A stretch of 25,195 nt of DNA from Bacillota bacterium (GTDB lineage Bacteria > Bacillota > Clostridia > Tissierellales > Sedimentibacteraceae), in assembly GCA_023416855.1 (NCBI GenBank), contig JAEZGU010000160.1, positions 1-25,195 of the forward strand, given 5' to 3'. Shown here piece by piece: positions 1 through 7,717 of the stretch; positions within the stretch are counted from its first letter, which is position 1, and each line of letters starts with the position of its first letter. Under the pieces are notes generated by a model. The model ran no database searches. It saw only the letters and a program-made list of their open reading frames with translations, and had not been told where the DNA came from. The position numbers and the translations under genes were made by a program.

Positions 1-546
1 TTACTGTATCTCATCATCAACGTGTGTTTCATCATTTAAGGCGTTTTTTTGCATTTTTAAAGCTGTTTTTATTCTATCCGGTATATTCATATATTTATTT
101 ACTAAAAGTGCAATTACAATTCCAAAAGATGTATCAAAGATTCTGTTAATTGTATACACAATATAGCCACCTTCGTGATTACTTGATGTTAATAAACCTA
201 AATAAACAACACAACAAATAACAACGGAGTTCTTCATGTCTACCGCTACGCATATTTCAATTAAAATTATTATACCAATAGGTATAATAAAAATTAATAT
301 ATTTTCATGACCATAAGTATTTATAATAAAGAGTATAAAAGCTCCTGCAATACCTCCTATAACTGTACCCACTACTCTTTCTCTACCTTTTTTAAATGAA
401 TCCACAACTGTATTTTGCATGCAAATAACTGCTGCAATACATGCCATTAATGCATTATCTCTGTTAAATAGTTGAAAAAGTAATAAGCAAAGGAATACAG
501 ATGTTGATGTTTTTATATTTCGCATTCCTATTTTGGGGAAATTCAT
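1..546 (-). CDS. Aromatic acid exporter family (ArAE_1/YqjA-like) membrane protein
   Basis: A 181-residue integral membrane protein resembling the N-terminal membrane domain of the aromatic acid exporter family (PF06081, YqjA/YgaE type). The opening IGMRNIKTSTSVFLCLLLFQ segment, followed by an alanine-rich helix with CMQNTVVDSFKKGRERVVGTVIGG, is the family hallmark. About five hydrophobic helices are visible, then a short charged tail (residues ~155–181). The usual C-terminal cytosolic ArAE_1_C domain is absent, so this is a short family member. The frame is open back to a TTG at 573, but the ATG at 546 has GGAGG six bases upstream and starts exactly where family members start, so I chose it. 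The stop is at positions 1–3, so the gene is complete. Substrate is unknown; family assignment is confident, transport function is inferred. Confidence 0.8.
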   Translation of the reverse strand: MNFPKIGMRNIKTSTSVFLCLLLFQLFNRDNALMACIAAVICMQNTVVDSFKKGRERVVGTVIGGIAGAFILFIINTYGHENILIFIIPIGIIILIEICVAVDMKNSVVICCVVYLGLLTSSNHEGGYIVYTINRIFDTSFGIVIALLVNKYMNIPDRIKTALKMQKNALNDETHVDDEIQ

Positions 547-580
547 AAATGGCCTCCAAATAATTTTATTCAAAAAGAAT

Positions 581-609
581 TTTACTTAAGTGTTTAAATG
601 TATTATAAT
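581..609 (+). promoter_or_regulatory. Sigma-A-type promoter for the CofE-like gene
   Basis: TTTACT (581–586), 17-base spacer, TATAAT (604–609). It lies about 42 bases ahead of the ATG at 652, with AAGGAG six bases before that start. A second AAGGAG near 614–619 has no start codon after it. Confidence 0.65.
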
Positions 610-651
610 ATACAAGGAGAAATTTTTAAATAAATATTTAAGGAGAATAAA

Positions 652-1842
652 ATGGATAGAATGGTCGGAACTGTTGTAAGAGGCATAAGAGCTCCTATTA
701 TCAAAAATGGTGATGATATAGCTCAAATAGCAGTTAATTCAATATTAAATGCTTCGAAAGCAGATGGCTTTTCGTTAAAAGATAGAGATATATTAGCAAT
801 AACAGAATCCGTAGTAGCAAGAAGCCAAGGCAATTACGCCAGTATAGATGATATCTCATTAAGCGTAAAAGAAAAATTTGATTGTGATACAATCGGTATA
901 ATTTTCCCGATATTAAGTAGAAATAGATTTGCTATATGCTTAAAAGGAATAGCTAAATCATTTAAAAAAGTTTATATACAATTAAGCTATCCTTCAGACG
1001 AAGTTGGAAATTCATTTGTTGACTATGATGATCTTGATGCTGCAGGAATTAATCCATGGACTGATATACTTACAGAAAAAGAGTTTAGAAGTCATTTTAA
1101 AAACACAAAACACATATTTACCGGAGTAGATTATATTAAATATTATTCAGATATAATTAGAGAATGCGGAGCTGAAGTAGAAGTTATTATGGCAAATTAT
1201 CCTGTTAGTATATTAAATTATACTGATTCTATTATAACCTGCGATATTCATACCAGACAAAGAAGTAAAAGATTACTTAAAAATGCAGGCGCGAGAATTG
1301 TCTATGGATTAGATGACATATTAACATCATCAGTAAATGGAAGCGGATATAACGAGGAATATGGCTTGTTAGGTTCAAATAAAGCAACTGAAGATTCTGT
1401 AAAATTATTCCCTAGAGATTGCAAAAGTTTAGTTGACAAAATCCAAAACCAACTTTTAAAAGAAACAGGTAAAAATATAGAAGTAATGGTTTATGGAGAT
1501 GGAGCATTTAAGGATCCTGTAGGTAAAATTTGGGAGCTTGCAGATCCTGTAGTATCACCTGGATATACAGATGGTCTGTCAGGAACACCTAACGAACTGA
1601 AATTAAAATACCTTGCTGATAATCAGTTTAAAGACTTATGCGGAGAAGAATTAAAAGCAGCCATAACTAAATCTATAGAAAACAAAGATAGCAATTTAAA
1701 GAATAGCATGGAATCACAAGGAACAACACCAAGAAGATTAACTGACTTAATTGGTTCGTTATGTGACTTAACATCAGGTAGTGGTGATAAAGGAACTCCT
1801 ATCATTTATATACAAGGGTATTTCGATAATTATTCTGCATAA
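652..1842 (+). CDS. CofE-like F420-0:gamma-glutamyl ligase family protein
   Basis: A 396-residue protein of the CofE family (PF01996), which in F420 makers adds L-glutamate to coenzyme F420-0 using GTP. Family features: an N-terminal GIRAPIIKNGDDI segment (compare the CofE 'PxIKPGDD' opening), DILAITESVVARSQG (~residues 45–60), and a C-terminal YGDGAFKDPVGKIWELADP / VSPGYTDGLSGTPNELKLKYLAD stretch. It is longer than archaeal CofE (~250 residues) and matches the long version found in many Firmicutes that are not known to make F420. No other F420 biosynthesis gene is in the window. It is monocistronic, with its own promoter and terminator. The family is clear; the acceptor substrate is unknown, and an F420 role should not be assumed. 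A glutamyl transfer to another cofactor is the obvious alternative. Confidence 0.8.
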   Translation: MDRMVGTVVRGIRAPIIKNGDDIAQIAVNSILNASKADGFSLKDRDILAITESVVARSQGNYASIDDISLSVKEKFDCDTIGIIFPILSRNRFAICLKGIAKSFKKVYIQLSYPSDEVGNSFVDYDDLDAAGINPWTDILTEKEFRSHFKNTKHIFTGVDYIKYYSDIIRECGAEVEVIMANYPVSILNYTDSIITCDIHTRQRSKRLLKNAGARIVYGLDDILTSSVNGSGYNEEYGLLGSNKATEDSVKLFPRDCKSLVDKIQNQLLKETGKNIEVMVYGDGAFKDPVGKIWELADPVVSPGYTDGLSGTPNELKLKYLADNQFKDLCGEELKAAITKSIENKDSNLKNSMESQGTTPRRLTDLIGSLCDLTSGSGDKGTPIIYIQGYFDNYSA

Positions 1843-1844
1843 AA

Positions 1845-1874
1845 AGAGGCTGCTGAAAAACTTCAGCGGCCTCT
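1845..1874. terminator. Bidirectional terminator between the CofE-like gene and pncB
   Basis: A 13-bp stem (1845–1857 with 1862–1874, one T·G wobble on the plus strand) and AAAC loop. On the minus strand it is followed by a run of five T's (1841–1845 region), a good terminator for pncB. On the plus strand the following T-richness is weaker. It sits between convergent genes only a few bases from both stops. Confidence 0.8.
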
Positions 1875-1878
1875 AATC

Positions 1879-3342
1879 TTATTTTAAATCTTTAAAACTA
1901 TAATGACTTATTAGATTTTGTTTAGTATTCCAAAGCTCTGGCGAAAGGTCTACATAATAACTATGTGGATTTATAAATCTCTTTACCTCATTCCACAAGT
2001 TATCTACCTGGCTCCTACAATACTCTTTAATTTCATGGATATTTCTGCTTTCGTATACACATTCCCCATTTATAAAAATAGGAATCTGTAAATTTTTAGC
2101 ATAGAAATTTGTTACTCTTTTCTTTTTCCATACGTGTATTTCATCGAATATAGTATAAGGTTTTGTATCATCAATTACTTCATGAGACAAAGTTATTACG
2201 TCTGCAATCGGACTATTTGTATCTCTATCATATAAGCGCCATACCTTTTTATATCCAGGGTTAGTAATTTTTTCTTCATTTTCTGATATTTTAATTTTAG
2301 GAATTATTTTGCCATCCTTTTCAATAGCTACTAATTTATATACGCAGCCAAACACAGGCTCTGATTTAGCAGTAATTAATCTTTCCCCAACTCCAAAGGA
2401 ATCAACCTTAGCACCTTGGTCCAATAAATCAGTAATTATAAATTCGTCTAAGCTGCTTGATGCTACTATATTACAATCATGTAGACCTGCTTCATCCAAC
2501 ATTTGTCTGCACTTTTTACTCAGGTATGCAATATCACCACTATCTATTCTTACACCCTTTAATCTTTTTCCCATCGGCTCAAGTATTTCCTTTGAAACCT
2601 TAATAGCATTTGGTATCCCGCTATTCACTACATTATAAGTGTCAATTAACAATACACAGCTGTCAGGATAATTTTCAGCATAAACCTTAAATGATTCATA
2701 TTCACTTTCAAACATTTGAACCCAAGAATGTGCCATTGTTCCAAGAGATGGTACTCCAAACACCTCATCAGCAATTGTAGTCGCAGTTCCAACAACTCCA
2801 CCTATGTAGGCAGCTCTTGCACCATAAATAGCCCCATCATAGCCCTGGCTCCTTCTTGCTCCAAATTCCATAATCGGTTTTCCTTTTGCTGCTCTTACAA
2901 TACGATTTGCTTTAGTAGCAATAAGACTTTGATGGTTGATTGTAACTAAAAGCATTGTTTCAATTAACTGAGCATCGATTGCTTTTGCTCTAACTGTCAA
3001 TAAAGGCTCACCAGGAAATACTGGAGTTCCTTCAGGTATAGCATATATATCACCGGAAAATTTAAAATTCTTTAAATAATTTAAAAATTCTTCTTTAAAT
3101 TGATTTTTACTTCTAAGAAATTCTATATCTTCATCATCAAATTTCAACTCTTTAATATACTGAATAACTTGTGCTAATCCTGCTACTATTGAAAATCCCG
3201 CTCTATCAGGATTTTTTCTAAAAAACATATCAAAGTAAACTATATCATCCTTCATGCCGTTGGCAAAATATCCATTTGCCATGGTAAGTTCATAGAAATC
3301 CATCAGCATTGACAGTTTTCTGTCTCCTAAATTATTATACAT
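1879..3342 (-). CDS. pncB: Nicotinate phosphoribosyltransferase
   Basis: Converts nicotinate + PRPP (ATP-stimulated) to nicotinate mononucleotide, the Preiss–Handler entry into NAD. The 487-residue length is normal for the Gram-positive type. Motifs: LTMANGYF near residue 20, EFGARRSQGYDGA at 159–171, GTMAHS at 201–206 with H205 the likely phosphorylated/active-site histidine, DTYNVVNSG at 234–242, and RIDSGD at 265–270. The ATG has GGAG seven bases upstream. It lies 12 bases behind the nicotinamidase gene and shares its promoter; that pair carries out two successive salvage steps, nicotinamide to nicotinate to NaMN. It ends at the bidirectional stem-loop at 1845–1874. Identification is firm. 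Confidence 0.95.
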   Translation of the reverse strand: MYNNLGDRKLSMLMDFYELTMANGYFANGMKDDIVYFDMFFRKNPDRAGFSIVAGLAQVIQYIKELKFDDEDIEFLRSKNQFKEEFLNYLKNFKFSGDIYAIPEGTPVFPGEPLLTVRAKAIDAQLIETMLLVTINHQSLIATKANRIVRAAKGKPIMEFGARRSQGYDGAIYGARAAYIGGVVGTATTIADEVFGVPSLGTMAHSWVQMFESEYESFKVYAENYPDSCVLLIDTYNVVNSGIPNAIKVSKEILEPMGKRLKGVRIDSGDIAYLSKKCRQMLDEAGLHDCNIVASSSLDEFIITDLLDQGAKVDSFGVGERLITAKSEPVFGCVYKLVAIEKDGKIIPKIKISENEEKITNPGYKKVWRLYDRDTNSPIADVITLSHEVIDDTKPYTIFDEIHVWKKKRVTNFYAKNLQIPIFINGECVYESRNIHEIKEYCRSQVDNLWNEVKRFINPHSYYVDLSPELWNTKQNLISHYSFKDLK

Positions 3343-3354
3343 TTATGTCTCCTG

Positions 3355-3993
3355 CTATTTAATATTTTCAACAATTTCAATTCCATTTATATGCATGTTA
3401 TACAATGCAAACAAATTCATCAAATCACCATCATGACTATCACCGTCATATGTTTCAACTGAATTTATAGGCACAATAATTCGTTTGTTTTTATTGTTTT
3501 CATTAAAATAAGCTTTTAAACTTAAAGCAATCTGCATTATACATATATCTGTAACACATCCAACAATTATATAGTTATCCACTTGATCTTCATGTTTTTT
3601 TAGCCATGTTTGAAATTCACCGCTAACAAAACCATTTGTACTGTTTTTATTTACATATGTAGTATTAGGATTATCTGAGTAGTTAGTTTTTAACTCAGGT
3701 ATTAAATCTGCTTCCTGAGTTCCCTTGACACAATGTAATGGATAGCTATTAAATTCTTGAGCATCCACTTCATGAGCATCAATAAAAAAAACTTTTTTAA
3801 ATCCAGATGTTAGTTTATTTAATTCAACAATATTATTTACTATAGCTGCTACTCTTGGAGAAGACATAATGCCAGAATGTACAAATCCTACTACCATGTC
3901 AACAACAATCAATGAAGTTTTATCCCTAATTAAAGAATTTAACTCTATTGTTTTTCCCCTAATTTCCTTTTCCATAGTTTCTAAAGTTTTCAT
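3355..3993 (-). CDS. pncA: Nicotinamidase (isochorismatase family)
   Basis: Hydrolyses nicotinamide to nicotinate and ammonia. The 212-residue protein has the isochorismatase-fold triad: D32 in VVDMVVGF, K116 in VNKNSTNGF, and nucleophile C151 in GCVTDICIMQ. Metal-site residues are seen in IDAHEVD (D72, H74) and SYPLHCVKGT (H87), which distinguishes nicotinamidases from plain isochorismatases. ATG at 3993 follows GAGG. It is the first gene of a two-gene operon with pncB and lies behind a consensus promoter. The N-terminal ~25 residues before the core strand are slightly long. The function call rests on motifs plus operon partner. Confidence 0.88.
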   Translation of the reverse strand: MKTLETMEKEIRGKTIELNSLIRDKTSLIVVDMVVGFVHSGIMSSPRVAAIVNNIVELNKLTSGFKKVFFIDAHEVDAQEFNSYPLHCVKGTQEADLIPELKTNYSDNPNTTYVNKNSTNGFVSGEFQTWLKKHEDQVDNYIIVGCVTDICIMQIALSLKAYFNENNKNKRIIVPINSVETYDGDSHDGDLMNLFALYNMHINGIEIVENIK

Positions 3994-4027
3994 TATAACC
4001 TCTTTTATGTTTTAATTATTCAAGTTC

Positions 4028-4056
4028 ATTATAGTGTCAATTATATTATTTGTCAA
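4028..4056 (-). promoter_or_regulatory. Consensus promoter for pncA-pncB
   Basis: On the minus strand TTGACA (4056–4051), 17 bases, TATAAT (4033–4028): a perfect sigma-A consensus 35 bases ahead of the nicotinamidase ATG. A second TTGACA copy (4040–4035) lies inside the spacer, making a direct repeat 16 bases apart that could be an operator. Confidence 0.8.
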
Positions 4057-4086
4057 AGCATAAAAAAATAACATTATTATCAGCAT

Positions 4087-4153
4087 AAAAAAGAAGAGAT
4101 TCTTCCCTAACACTTAAAATGAAACTATCATTCTAAGCACAGTGAAGAATCTC
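4087..4153 (-). terminator. Rnf operon terminator built from a long degenerate palindrome
   Basis: GAGATTCTTC (4153–4144) pairs perfectly with GAAGAATCTC (4105–4096). The interior is an imperfect continuation of the same palindrome (CTTAGAATGA against TCATTTTAAG), giving arms of about 26 bases. On the minus strand TTC and then six T's follow (4092–4087), so it can terminate the rnf message. The arm resembles the widespread ATTCTTC…CTCAGAATGA bacterial palindromic repeat, from memory only. Confidence 0.7.
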
Positions 4154-4176
4154 ATTAATATTTATATAATCCTTCT

Positions 4177-4983
4177 TTATTTACTTTCTAAAACTGATAA
4201 GTCGCCTCTAATTGCTTTAGTAGGACATTTTTGTACGCATACCATACAATGTGTACATTTATCATAATCAACCTTTGCAATGTTGTCATTTACATGGATT
4301 GCATCAAATTCACAATTCTTTTCACATATTTTACATGCTATACATCCAACTGAACAAACATCCTTAACAGCTTTACCAAAATCTCTGTTATTACATGCTA
4401 CAACTACATCGTTCTTATAAGGTACCCAAGTAATTACTGCTTTTGGACATTCCTCAACACATAAACCACAAGCTGTACATTTTTCTTTATCTATTATTGC
4501 TAAGCCATCTACAATTTCAATAGCATCAAATTGACATACTACCTTACAGTTACCATAGCCTACACAACCTTTATCACATGCTTTGTCTCCGCCTTGAATT
4601 GCTGTTGCTGCTTTACAATCCTTAACGCCTTCAAAGTTATATTTCTTTTTAGCCACGCTGTCACAGCCTTGGCATATAACATGAGCTACTTGTTTTTCTG
4701 TTTCACCTGCAGTTGTTCCCATAACAGCTGCAATTTGATCATGTTTTTCTTTATTTGCAACAGGACATGCATTTACCGGTGCTTTTCCTTCAGCTATTGC
4801 TTTTGCTAGACCATCACAGCCTGGAAATCCACACGCACCACAGTTTGCACCTGGAAGTATGTTTCTTACTTCTGTTATCTTGGGGTCAACTGGAACATGA
4901 AACACTTTTGAAGCTACGGCCAATAATGCTCCTGATAAAACACCTAAGCCTCCTAAAACCCCAACTGCTTTAACAATCATCAT
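4177..4983 (-). CDS. rnfB: Rnf complex subunit RnfB (multi-cluster ferredoxin subunit)
   Basis: Electron-entry subunit of the ion-translocating ferredoxin:NAD+ oxidoreductase. It has an N-terminal hydrophobic anchor (residues ~5–25), then the PF04060 four-cysteine Fe-S domain (C48, C51, C56, C73). A middle Cys-rich segment (C104–C150) follows, then three classical [4Fe-4S] ferredoxin motifs starting at C169, C214 and C243. The 268-residue length is normal for a clostridial RnfB. Two adjacent ATGs occur (4983 and 4980); the SD GGAGGAG is about ten bases from the first. Last gene of the rnf operon, 15 bases after rnfA, followed by the palindromic terminator at 4087–4153. Confidence 0.95.
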   Translation of the reverse strand: MMIVKAVGVLGGLGVLSGALLAVASKVFHVPVDPKITEVRNILPGANCGACGFPGCDGLAKAIAEGKAPVNACPVANKEKHDQIAAVMGTTAGETEKQVAHVICQGCDSVAKKKYNFEGVKDCKAATAIQGGDKACDKGCVGYGNCKVVCQFDAIEIVDGLAIIDKEKCTACGLCVEECPKAVITWVPYKNDVVVACNNRDFGKAVKDVCSVGCIACKICEKNCEFDAIHVNDNIAKVDYDKCTHCMVCVQKCPTKAIRGDLSVLESK

Positions 4984-4998
4984 AATCTGTTTCTCCTC

Positions 4999-5574
4999 CT
5001 ATATCTTAAGTCCTGAAAAACCAAGGAATGCAATAGACATTAAACCTGCAGCTACTAAAGCTATAGATGAACCTTTTAAAGATTCAGGAACATCTGCAGT
5101 ATCAATCTTTTCTCTAACTCCTGCAAATAATACAATTGCTAACAAAAATCCTGCGGAAGTACCAACAGAGTTTACAATTGCTTGTATGAAGTCATATTCC
5201 TTTGTTATATTGATTATTACAACCCCTAAAACAGCACAATTTGTTGTTATTAAAGGAAGATACACACCTAGAGCTTGATAAAGTCCTGGACTTGACTTTT
5301 TAAGAAACATTTCTACGAATTGTACCAATGCTGCAATAATTAAAATAAAAGCTATTGTTTGTAAATATTCTATTCCAAATGGTTCTAATATAGCTTTTTG
5401 AACTATAAAAGTTATTATAGCAGATAATGTTATAACGAAAATTACTGCTATACCCATTCCTACAGATGTATCAACTTTCTTTGAAACACCTAGAAACGGA
5501 CAAACTCCCAAGAACTGCATAAATAAAATATTGTTTACTATAAATGATGTTATAAATAAACTAAATAATTCCAT
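4999..5574 (-). CDS. rnfA: Rnf complex subunit RnfA
   Basis: Polytopic membrane subunit of the Rnf pump, homologous to NqrE and to RnfE with inverted topology. 191 residues, six predicted helices. Family signatures are the N-terminal FIVNNILFMQFLGVCPFLGVSKK and the central SPGLYQALGVYLPLITTNCAVLGV, whose conserved cysteines (in GVCPF and TNCAV) correspond to those holding the intramembrane Fe-S centre in Rnf/Nqr. An SD GGAGG lies about nine bases before the ATG. Spacing to rnfE is 12 bases. Identification is firm. Confidence 0.95.
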   Translation of the reverse strand: MELFSLFITSFIVNNILFMQFLGVCPFLGVSKKVDTSVGMGIAVIFVITLSAIITFIVQKAILEPFGIEYLQTIAFILIIAALVQFVEMFLKKSSPGLYQALGVYLPLITTNCAVLGVVIINITKEYDFIQAIVNSVGTSAGFLLAIVLFAGVREKIDTADVPESLKGSSIALVAAGLMSIAFLGFSGLKI

Positions 5575-5586
5575 TTCCCATACCTC

Positions 5587-6183
5587 CTAAGCTTTCTTTT
5601 TTCTTGTTAGGAAATTAACAAGACCTATGAGCAAACCTAATGCTATAAATGCTCCAGGAGGCTGTACCACTATGGTAACAGGTTGATACCATTCTCCCAT
5701 TATTTGGAATCCAAAAATTGTACCACTTCCTATAAGCTCTCTTATCATACTTAAAACAGTTATAGCAAATGTATATCCAACGCCCATTCCAAAGCCATCT
5801 ATGATTGATGGTAACAGACCTTCTTTATAAGCAAATGATTCAGCTCTTCCTAATATTATACAGTTAACAACTATTAAAGGTATAAACACACCTAATGCTT
5901 TATATAATTCATAAACGTAAGCATGCATTAATAAATCTATAATTGTAACAAATGTTGCTATTATTATTATAAATGCAGGTATTCTTACTTCATCTGGTAT
6001 TACTTTACGTAATATAGATATAACTGCATTTGAACCAACCAATACTGCTGTAACAGCCACACCCATACCTATTCCGTTAAACGCTGATGTTGTTATAGCC
6101 AATGCCGAACACATACCAAGCAATTGAACAAAAATAGGATTTTCTTTTAAAAGACCATTTTTAAATACATTTAAATTATTCAT
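5587..6183 (-). CDS. rnfE: Rnf complex subunit RnfE
   Basis: Membrane subunit paralogous to RnfA; together they form the pseudo-symmetric core with the intramembrane Fe-S site. 198 residues, six helices, with the signatures ENPIFVQLLGMCSALAITTS and ELYKALGVFIPLIVVNCIILGRAESFA; conserved cysteines are in GMCSA and VNCII. The longest frame begins at a GTG at 6186, but the ATG at 6183 has GGAGG five bases upstream and is preferred. It lies nine bases after rnfG's stop. The C-terminal LTRKKKA is a cytosolic basic tail. Confidence 0.95.
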   Translation of the reverse strand: MNNLNVFKNGLLKENPIFVQLLGMCSALAITTSAFNGIGMGVAVTAVLVGSNAVISILRKVIPDEVRIPAFIIIIATFVTIIDLLMHAYVYELYKALGVFIPLIVVNCIILGRAESFAYKEGLLPSIIDGFGMGVGYTFAITVLSMIRELIGSGTIFGFQIMGEWYQPVTIVVQPPGAFIALGLLIGLVNFLTRKKKA

Positions 6184-6192
6184 CACTACCTC

Positions 6193-6768
6193 CTATTTAT
6201 TCAAATATTGACTATAAATGTTAACAGCATTATTTACTGCACTTATAAACGATTTAGATGATACTGTTGCTCCAGATACCATACTAACATCACTTTCACT
6301 TAATTCAGCATTTAAATCTTTTCCAGTAAACTGATCTTTAAAGTTAGGTTCAGTAACTTTTGTACCAAGACCTGCTGTTTCTGATATTTGAGTTACAGCA
6401 ATACCTGTTACCTTTCCTTCAGGGGAAACACCTACAAATATTTCAATATCTCCACCGAATCCTGAAACAGTACTTAATGTTTTTATTGCATAACCCATTG
6501 AATTTCCTGAAGCGTCAATAGGAGTCATTAAATCTATAAATTTTGCATTTTCTGATTTTATTGTATTTATTAAATCTGCATCTTCATAAGGTACAAATGT
6601 ATCAGAACCAGGCATAACTTGCGCTAATACTGCAGGATCTAAGCTTGCCTTCAATTCAACTTCTGCTATTTTATCTTTTGTAAAGTCATTAGTAAAAGCT
6701 AATACCCCACCAGCAATAGCTGAAATTAAGCATAGAATTCCACCTAATTTAACTATATTATTTTTCAT
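6193..6768 (-). CDS. rnfG: Rnf complex subunit RnfG (covalent FMN protein)
   Basis: Extracytoplasmic electron carrier of Rnf, with FMN attached covalently by ApbE (no apbE in this window). 191 residues: one N-terminal transmembrane anchor (~residues 7–26) and an FMN-binding domain. The flavinylation motif SGAT is at 165–168, with T168 the expected acceptor in VSMVSGATVSSKSF. The upstream ISETAGLGTKVTEPNFKDQF segment is the usual RnfG conserved block. The start overlaps the end of rnfD by 11 bases, and SD GGAGG is inside the rnfD coding end, so translation is probably coupled. Confidence 0.95.
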   Translation of the reverse strand: MKNNIVKLGGILCLISAIAGGVLAFTNDFTKDKIAEVELKASLDPAVLAQVMPGSDTFVPYEDADLINTIKSENAKFIDLMTPIDASGNSMGYAIKTLSTVSGFGGDIEIFVGVSPEGKVTGIAVTQISETAGLGTKVTEPNFKDQFTGKDLNAELSESDVSMVSGATVSSKSFISAVNNAVNIYSQYLNK

Positions 6769-7705
6769 TCTTACCTCCTGCTACACCAAATACTTTAGGA
6801 ACATTATATTTGTTTAACATTGGTGTTATAATGTTCATAAGTAATATAGAATAAGATACTCCTTCAGGGTATCCCCCTATTTTCCTAATAAGCATTGTAA
6901 GAACACCTGCACCAATTGCATATATTACTTTACCTTTATCTGTGATAGGGCTTGTAGCATAGTCAGTAGCCATAAAGAATGCTCCCAACATTAATCCACC
7001 ACCTAATAAATGATAAGCAACCATAGATGCCCCATCAGTTAATAAAGCTATTAATGCAACTGTTCCAATATAAACAACAGGGATTATCCACTTTATTGTT
7101 CCTCTATATATTAAATAAATTCCGCCTAAAATAATTAGTATTGCTGATGTTTCACCTAAAACTCCAGGTATTCCTCCAAGCAACATATTACCTATTGAAG
7201 GAAGTTGACCTGATGCAGAACCTTTTATAATAGCTAATGGTGTTGCTGAAGCAACTGCATCAGTAGCTGGATCTATGAAACCACCTGTTATATATGATGA
7301 CCATGAAGCAACTAAAAATGCTCTACCAGCCAAAGCCGGGTTCATAAAGTTAAATCCTAAACCACCAAAAATTTGCTTAACAATTGCAATTGCAAATGCA
7401 GCACCAACAGCTGCTACCCACCAAGGTGCTGTTGATGGCAAGTTAAAAGCTAATAATATTCCAGTAACAACCGCACTTAAATCTGCTACTGTAACTGGTC
7501 TTTTCATTATTTTTTGGCATATAGCTTCTGTAACTACAGCGGATATAACTGCTGAAATTACTAATATCATTGAGTTGAATCCAAAATAAAACACACTTGC
7601 AACTAAAGCCGGTAATAAGGCTATAATTACATCAAGCATTATACTTTGAGTTGATTCAGCGTCTCTAATATGTGGTGACGATGAAGCAATCAATCTATTT
7701 TCCAT
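6758..7705 (-). CDS. rnfD: Rnf complex subunit RnfD (membrane flavoprotein)
   Basis: Multi-helix membrane subunit homologous to NqrB, carrying covalent FMN and possibly riboflavin. 315 residues with about nine to ten hydrophobic helices. It opens with SSSPHIRDAESTQSIMLDVI, typical of RnfD; the flavin attachment threonine is T155 in AVASATPLAII. Other blocks are GFNFMNPALAGRAFLVASW (~117–135) and MATDYATSPITDKGK. ATG at 7705 has AGGAGG nine bases upstream. It begins 12 bases after rnfC and overlaps rnfG. Confidence 0.95.
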   Translation of the reverse strand: MENRLIASSSPHIRDAESTQSIMLDVIIALLPALVASVFYFGFNSMILVISAVISAVVTEAICQKIMKRPVTVADLSAVVTGILLAFNLPSTAPWWVAAVGAAFAIAIVKQIFGGLGFNFMNPALAGRAFLVASWSSYITGGFIDPATDAVASATPLAIIKGSASGQLPSIGNMLLGGIPGVLGETSAILIILGGIYLIYRGTIKWIIPVVYIGTVALIALLTDGASMVAYHLLGGGLMLGAFFMATDYATSPITDKGKVIYAIGAGVLTMLIRKIGGYPEGVSYSILLMNIITPMLNKYNVPKVFGVAGGKNEK

Positions 7706-7717
7706 CTGTATTTCCTC

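Noticed and set aside
1623..1805. Frames on the opposite strand of the CofE-like gene and similar overlapping frames elsewhere
   Set aside because: They lie inside well-supported genes, lack ribosome binding sites and give low-complexity or cysteine/serine-rich translations typical of antisense shadows.
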